NCBI GenBank assembly: GCA_019310525.1
Contig: JAFDEE010000002.1
Span: 1-53,938, forward strand
Source: Deltaproteobacteria bacterium
GTDB taxonomy: Bacteria; Desulfobacterota; DSM-4660; Desulfatiglandales; HGW-15
DNA length: 53,938 nucleotides
Direction: 5' to 3'
Of the stretch, positions 52,392-53,938 are shown piece by piece; position 1 is the first letter of the stretch; every line of letters starts with the position of its first letter. A program made the translations under genes and the position numbers. Below the pieces are notes generated by a model. That model did no database searches. It saw only the letters and a list, made by a program, of their open reading frames with translations, and was not told the origin of the DNA.

Positions 52392-53938
52392 TTACTCGAC
52401 GGTCACGCTTTTTGCCAGGTTCCTGGGCTTATCAATGTCCCGATTGAGGAACCGGGCGCAGTGGTATGCGAGGAGTTGGCAAGGTACAACGGTCAATATG
52501 GGGTAGAGGAAATCCAGGGTTTCGGGCACCTCGATCACCTCGTCGGCTATCTCCCGCATCTTGACGTCTCCCTTGCTGACGATAGCGATGACCGGGCCCT
52601 TGCGGCTCTTGATCTCGTGGATGTTACTGATCATCTTGTCATACATGGAATCCCTCGGGGCAATGGCCACCGTGGGCATTTCGGGGTTGATGAGGGCGAT
52701 GGGTCCGTGTTTCATCTCACCTGCCGCATAACCTTCCGCATGGATATAGGATATCTCCTTGAGCTTCAGGGCCCCTTCCATGGCGATGGGGTATTCGTAG
52801 TGCCTTCCCAGGAAAAGCCAGTTGTTGCAACGGTAATACTTCTCCGCGATGGCCTGAATTTGATTGTCCTGTGAAAGAATCTCCCGGACCTGGTCCGGCA
52901 GGAGGGTCAGGGCCTTCAGGGCCTCCACTCCCTCTGTAAGAGAGAGTTTCTGGTGGCGGCCCAGCAAGAGGGCCAGGAGCGTTAGAATCGTCAACTGGGA
53001 GATAAAGATCTTAGTGGAGGCCACCCCGATTTCGGGACCCGCATGATTGTACACGCCTGCATCGGTCTCCCGGGCGATGGAGCTACCCACCACGTTGACG
53101 ATACCCAGCAGGTGGGCGTCTTTCCGCTTCGCCTCCCTGATGGCCGCCAGGGTGTCCGCCGTCTCCCCCGACTGGCTGATAGCTATGATGAAGGTATTGG
53201 GGGGGAAATTGAGCTTTCTATACCGGAACTCGGAGGCCAGTTCCACCTCCACGTCTATCTCGGTGAGCTTTTCAAAAATATACCTGCCCACACAGCCCGC
53301 ATAGTACGAGGTGCCGCAGGCGACGATAACCATGTGGCGACAGCTCTTCAGTTTGTCCCAGACCGGGGTGATTCCACCCAGCTTTGGGACGCCCTCGCCG
53401 ATTTCCAGCCTTCCCCTGATGGCATTCTTGATGGTATCGGGCTGTTCAAAGATCTCCTTGAGCATAAAGTGAGGGAATCCATTCAGTTCCGCGTCCTCGG
53501 CCTGCCATTCCACGGTTTCCATGGAGCGTTTTATCGGCTTGGCCTGGGCCGTCGAAAGGGTGAACCCGTCTTTTGTCAGGAGGGCCAGCTCATTGTCGTT
53601 CAGATGAACGACCTTGTTGGTGTACCGGACCATGGCGGAGACATCCGATGCGGCGAAGATCTCCCCATCACCGATCCCGATGATCAAGGGGCTTCCCCTG
53701 CGGGCGACCACGATCTGTCCCGGTAGATCACGGTGGATCACGGCGATTCCAAAGGTCCCTTCCACCTGGGACATCGCTTTGCGGACGGCTTCGTTCAGGT
53801 CTCCCTCATAGTTCAGGGCGATCAATTGTGCCAGGACCTCCGTATCCGTCTCGGATCTGAAGGTGATTCCCTTGTCCATCATCTTACGTTTCAGGGAATC
53901 AAAATTCTCGATGATACCGTTGTGGATGAGGAACACAT
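52392..53938 (-). CDS. glmS: Glutamine:fructose-6-phosphate aminotransferase, partial
   Basis: Makes glucosamine-6-phosphate from fructose-6-phosphate and glutamine for cell-wall synthesis. The 5' end runs off the window; about the first 95 residues, including the catalytic Cys, are missing. The visible part starts with HNGIIENF of the glutaminase domain, continues with SETDTEV, and has two SIS domains (VACGTSYYAG, ISQSGETADTLAA, KHGPIALI) and the C-terminal PRNLAKSVTVE. It leads a minus-strand unit with the acyltransferase and M20 genes. A glmS ribozyme, if any, would be outside the window. Confidence 0.96.
   Translation of the reverse strand, partial: VFLIHNGIIENFDSLKRKMMDKGITFRSETDTEVLAQLIALNYEGDLNEAVRKAMSQVEGTFGIAVIHRDLPGQIVVARRGSPLIIGIGDGEIFAASDVSAMVRYTNKVVHLNDNELALLTKDGFTLSTAQAKPIKRSMETVEWQAEDAELNGFPHFMLKEIFEQPDTIKNAIRGRLEIGEGVPKLGGITPVWDKLKSCRHMVIVACGTSYYAGCVGRYIFEKLTEIDVEVELASEFRYRKLNFPPNTFIIAISQSGETADTLAAIREAKRKDAHLLGIVNVVGSSIARETDAGVYNHAGPEIGVASTKIFISQLTILTLLALLLGRHQKLSLTEGVEALKALTLLPDQVREILSQDNQIQAIAEKYYRCNNWLFLGRHYEYPIAMEGALKLKEISYIHAEGYAAGEMKHGPIALINPEMPTVAIAPRDSMYDKMISNIHEIKSRKGPVIAIVSKGDVKMREIADEVIEVPETLDFLYPILTVVPCQLLAYHCARFLNRDIDKPRNLAKSVTVE

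Noticed and set aside
1-53938. CRISPR arrays, phage modules, toxin-antitoxin or restriction loci
   Set aside because: None of their repeat patterns or signature genes were seen on either strand.

Overview
The window looks like a chromosomal piece of an anaerobic bacterium of the Desulfobacterota (former Deltaproteobacteria). The case rests on gene content: a small class III tetraheme cytochrome c, a ferredoxin-type 2-oxoacid oxidoreductase cluster, an alpha-type (non-adenylylated) glutamine synthetase, a NEW3-domain/ABC-2 exporter and GAF-containing sigma-54 activators. Ribosome-binding sites are mostly canonical GGAGG, and several genes start with TTG or GTG. I see no rRNA, tRNA, CRISPR array, prophage or intact insertion sequence. 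Genus level cannot be given.

Layout. 1-822: non-coding, with a minus-strand terminator and degenerate octamers. 823-2634: adenine deaminase. 2735-5035: an aminoacyl-tRNA-synthetase-like protein and glutamine synthetase, the latter behind a sigma-54 promoter. 5476-6792: LarA-type racemase. 6821-11738: four-gene BMP/nucleoside-type ABC importer. 11880-13931: large phosphohexomutase. 14427-15572: lytic transglycosylase with LysM. 15861-20340: general amino-acid ABC importer (aapJQMP). 20360-28929: minus-strand run containing a kinase-like multispan membrane protein, a DMT transporter, an oxidoreductase module (ferredoxin, GltD-like flavoprotein, korC, korB, korA) and a nitrilase-family amidase. 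29109-34733: YihY protein, poly-gamma-glutamate hydrolase-like protein, tetraheme cytochrome, EI24 membrane protein and enoyl-CoA hydratase family protein. 34774-38071: ammonium transporter and a NifA-like activator. 38293-41894: pseudopilin, membrane-anchored small protein, histidine kinase and HAMP protein. 42155-45627: FliM-N-like small protein and a NEW3/ABC-2 exporter. 45916-53938: RecD2, amidohydrolase, zinc-ribbon/SUMF1 protein, M20 peptidase, acyltransferase and glmS (cut by the window edge).

How it fits together. Nitrogen is the clearest theme. glnA and amtB each have a full-consensus sigma-54 promoter. Each also has an ACA-N4-TGT palindrome 70-85 bp upstream, and a similar palindrome lies upstream of the sigma-54 activator gene itself. 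The amidase next to the 2-oxoacid oxidoreductase could feed deamidated 2-oxoglutaramate into it. The aaRS-like protein next to glnA may act on amide nitrogen.

Mobile DNA. A 143-bp MITE-like element at 14029-14171 has terminal inverted repeats and a 6-bp target duplication. The two halves of a second copy lie on either side of the tetraheme cytochrome gene. Degenerate ends occur at 2668 and 15748. The other main novelties are the kinase-like/membrane fusion (20360-22924), the synthetase-like protein with no recognisable motif 3, and the shared palindrome of the putative nitrogen regulon.
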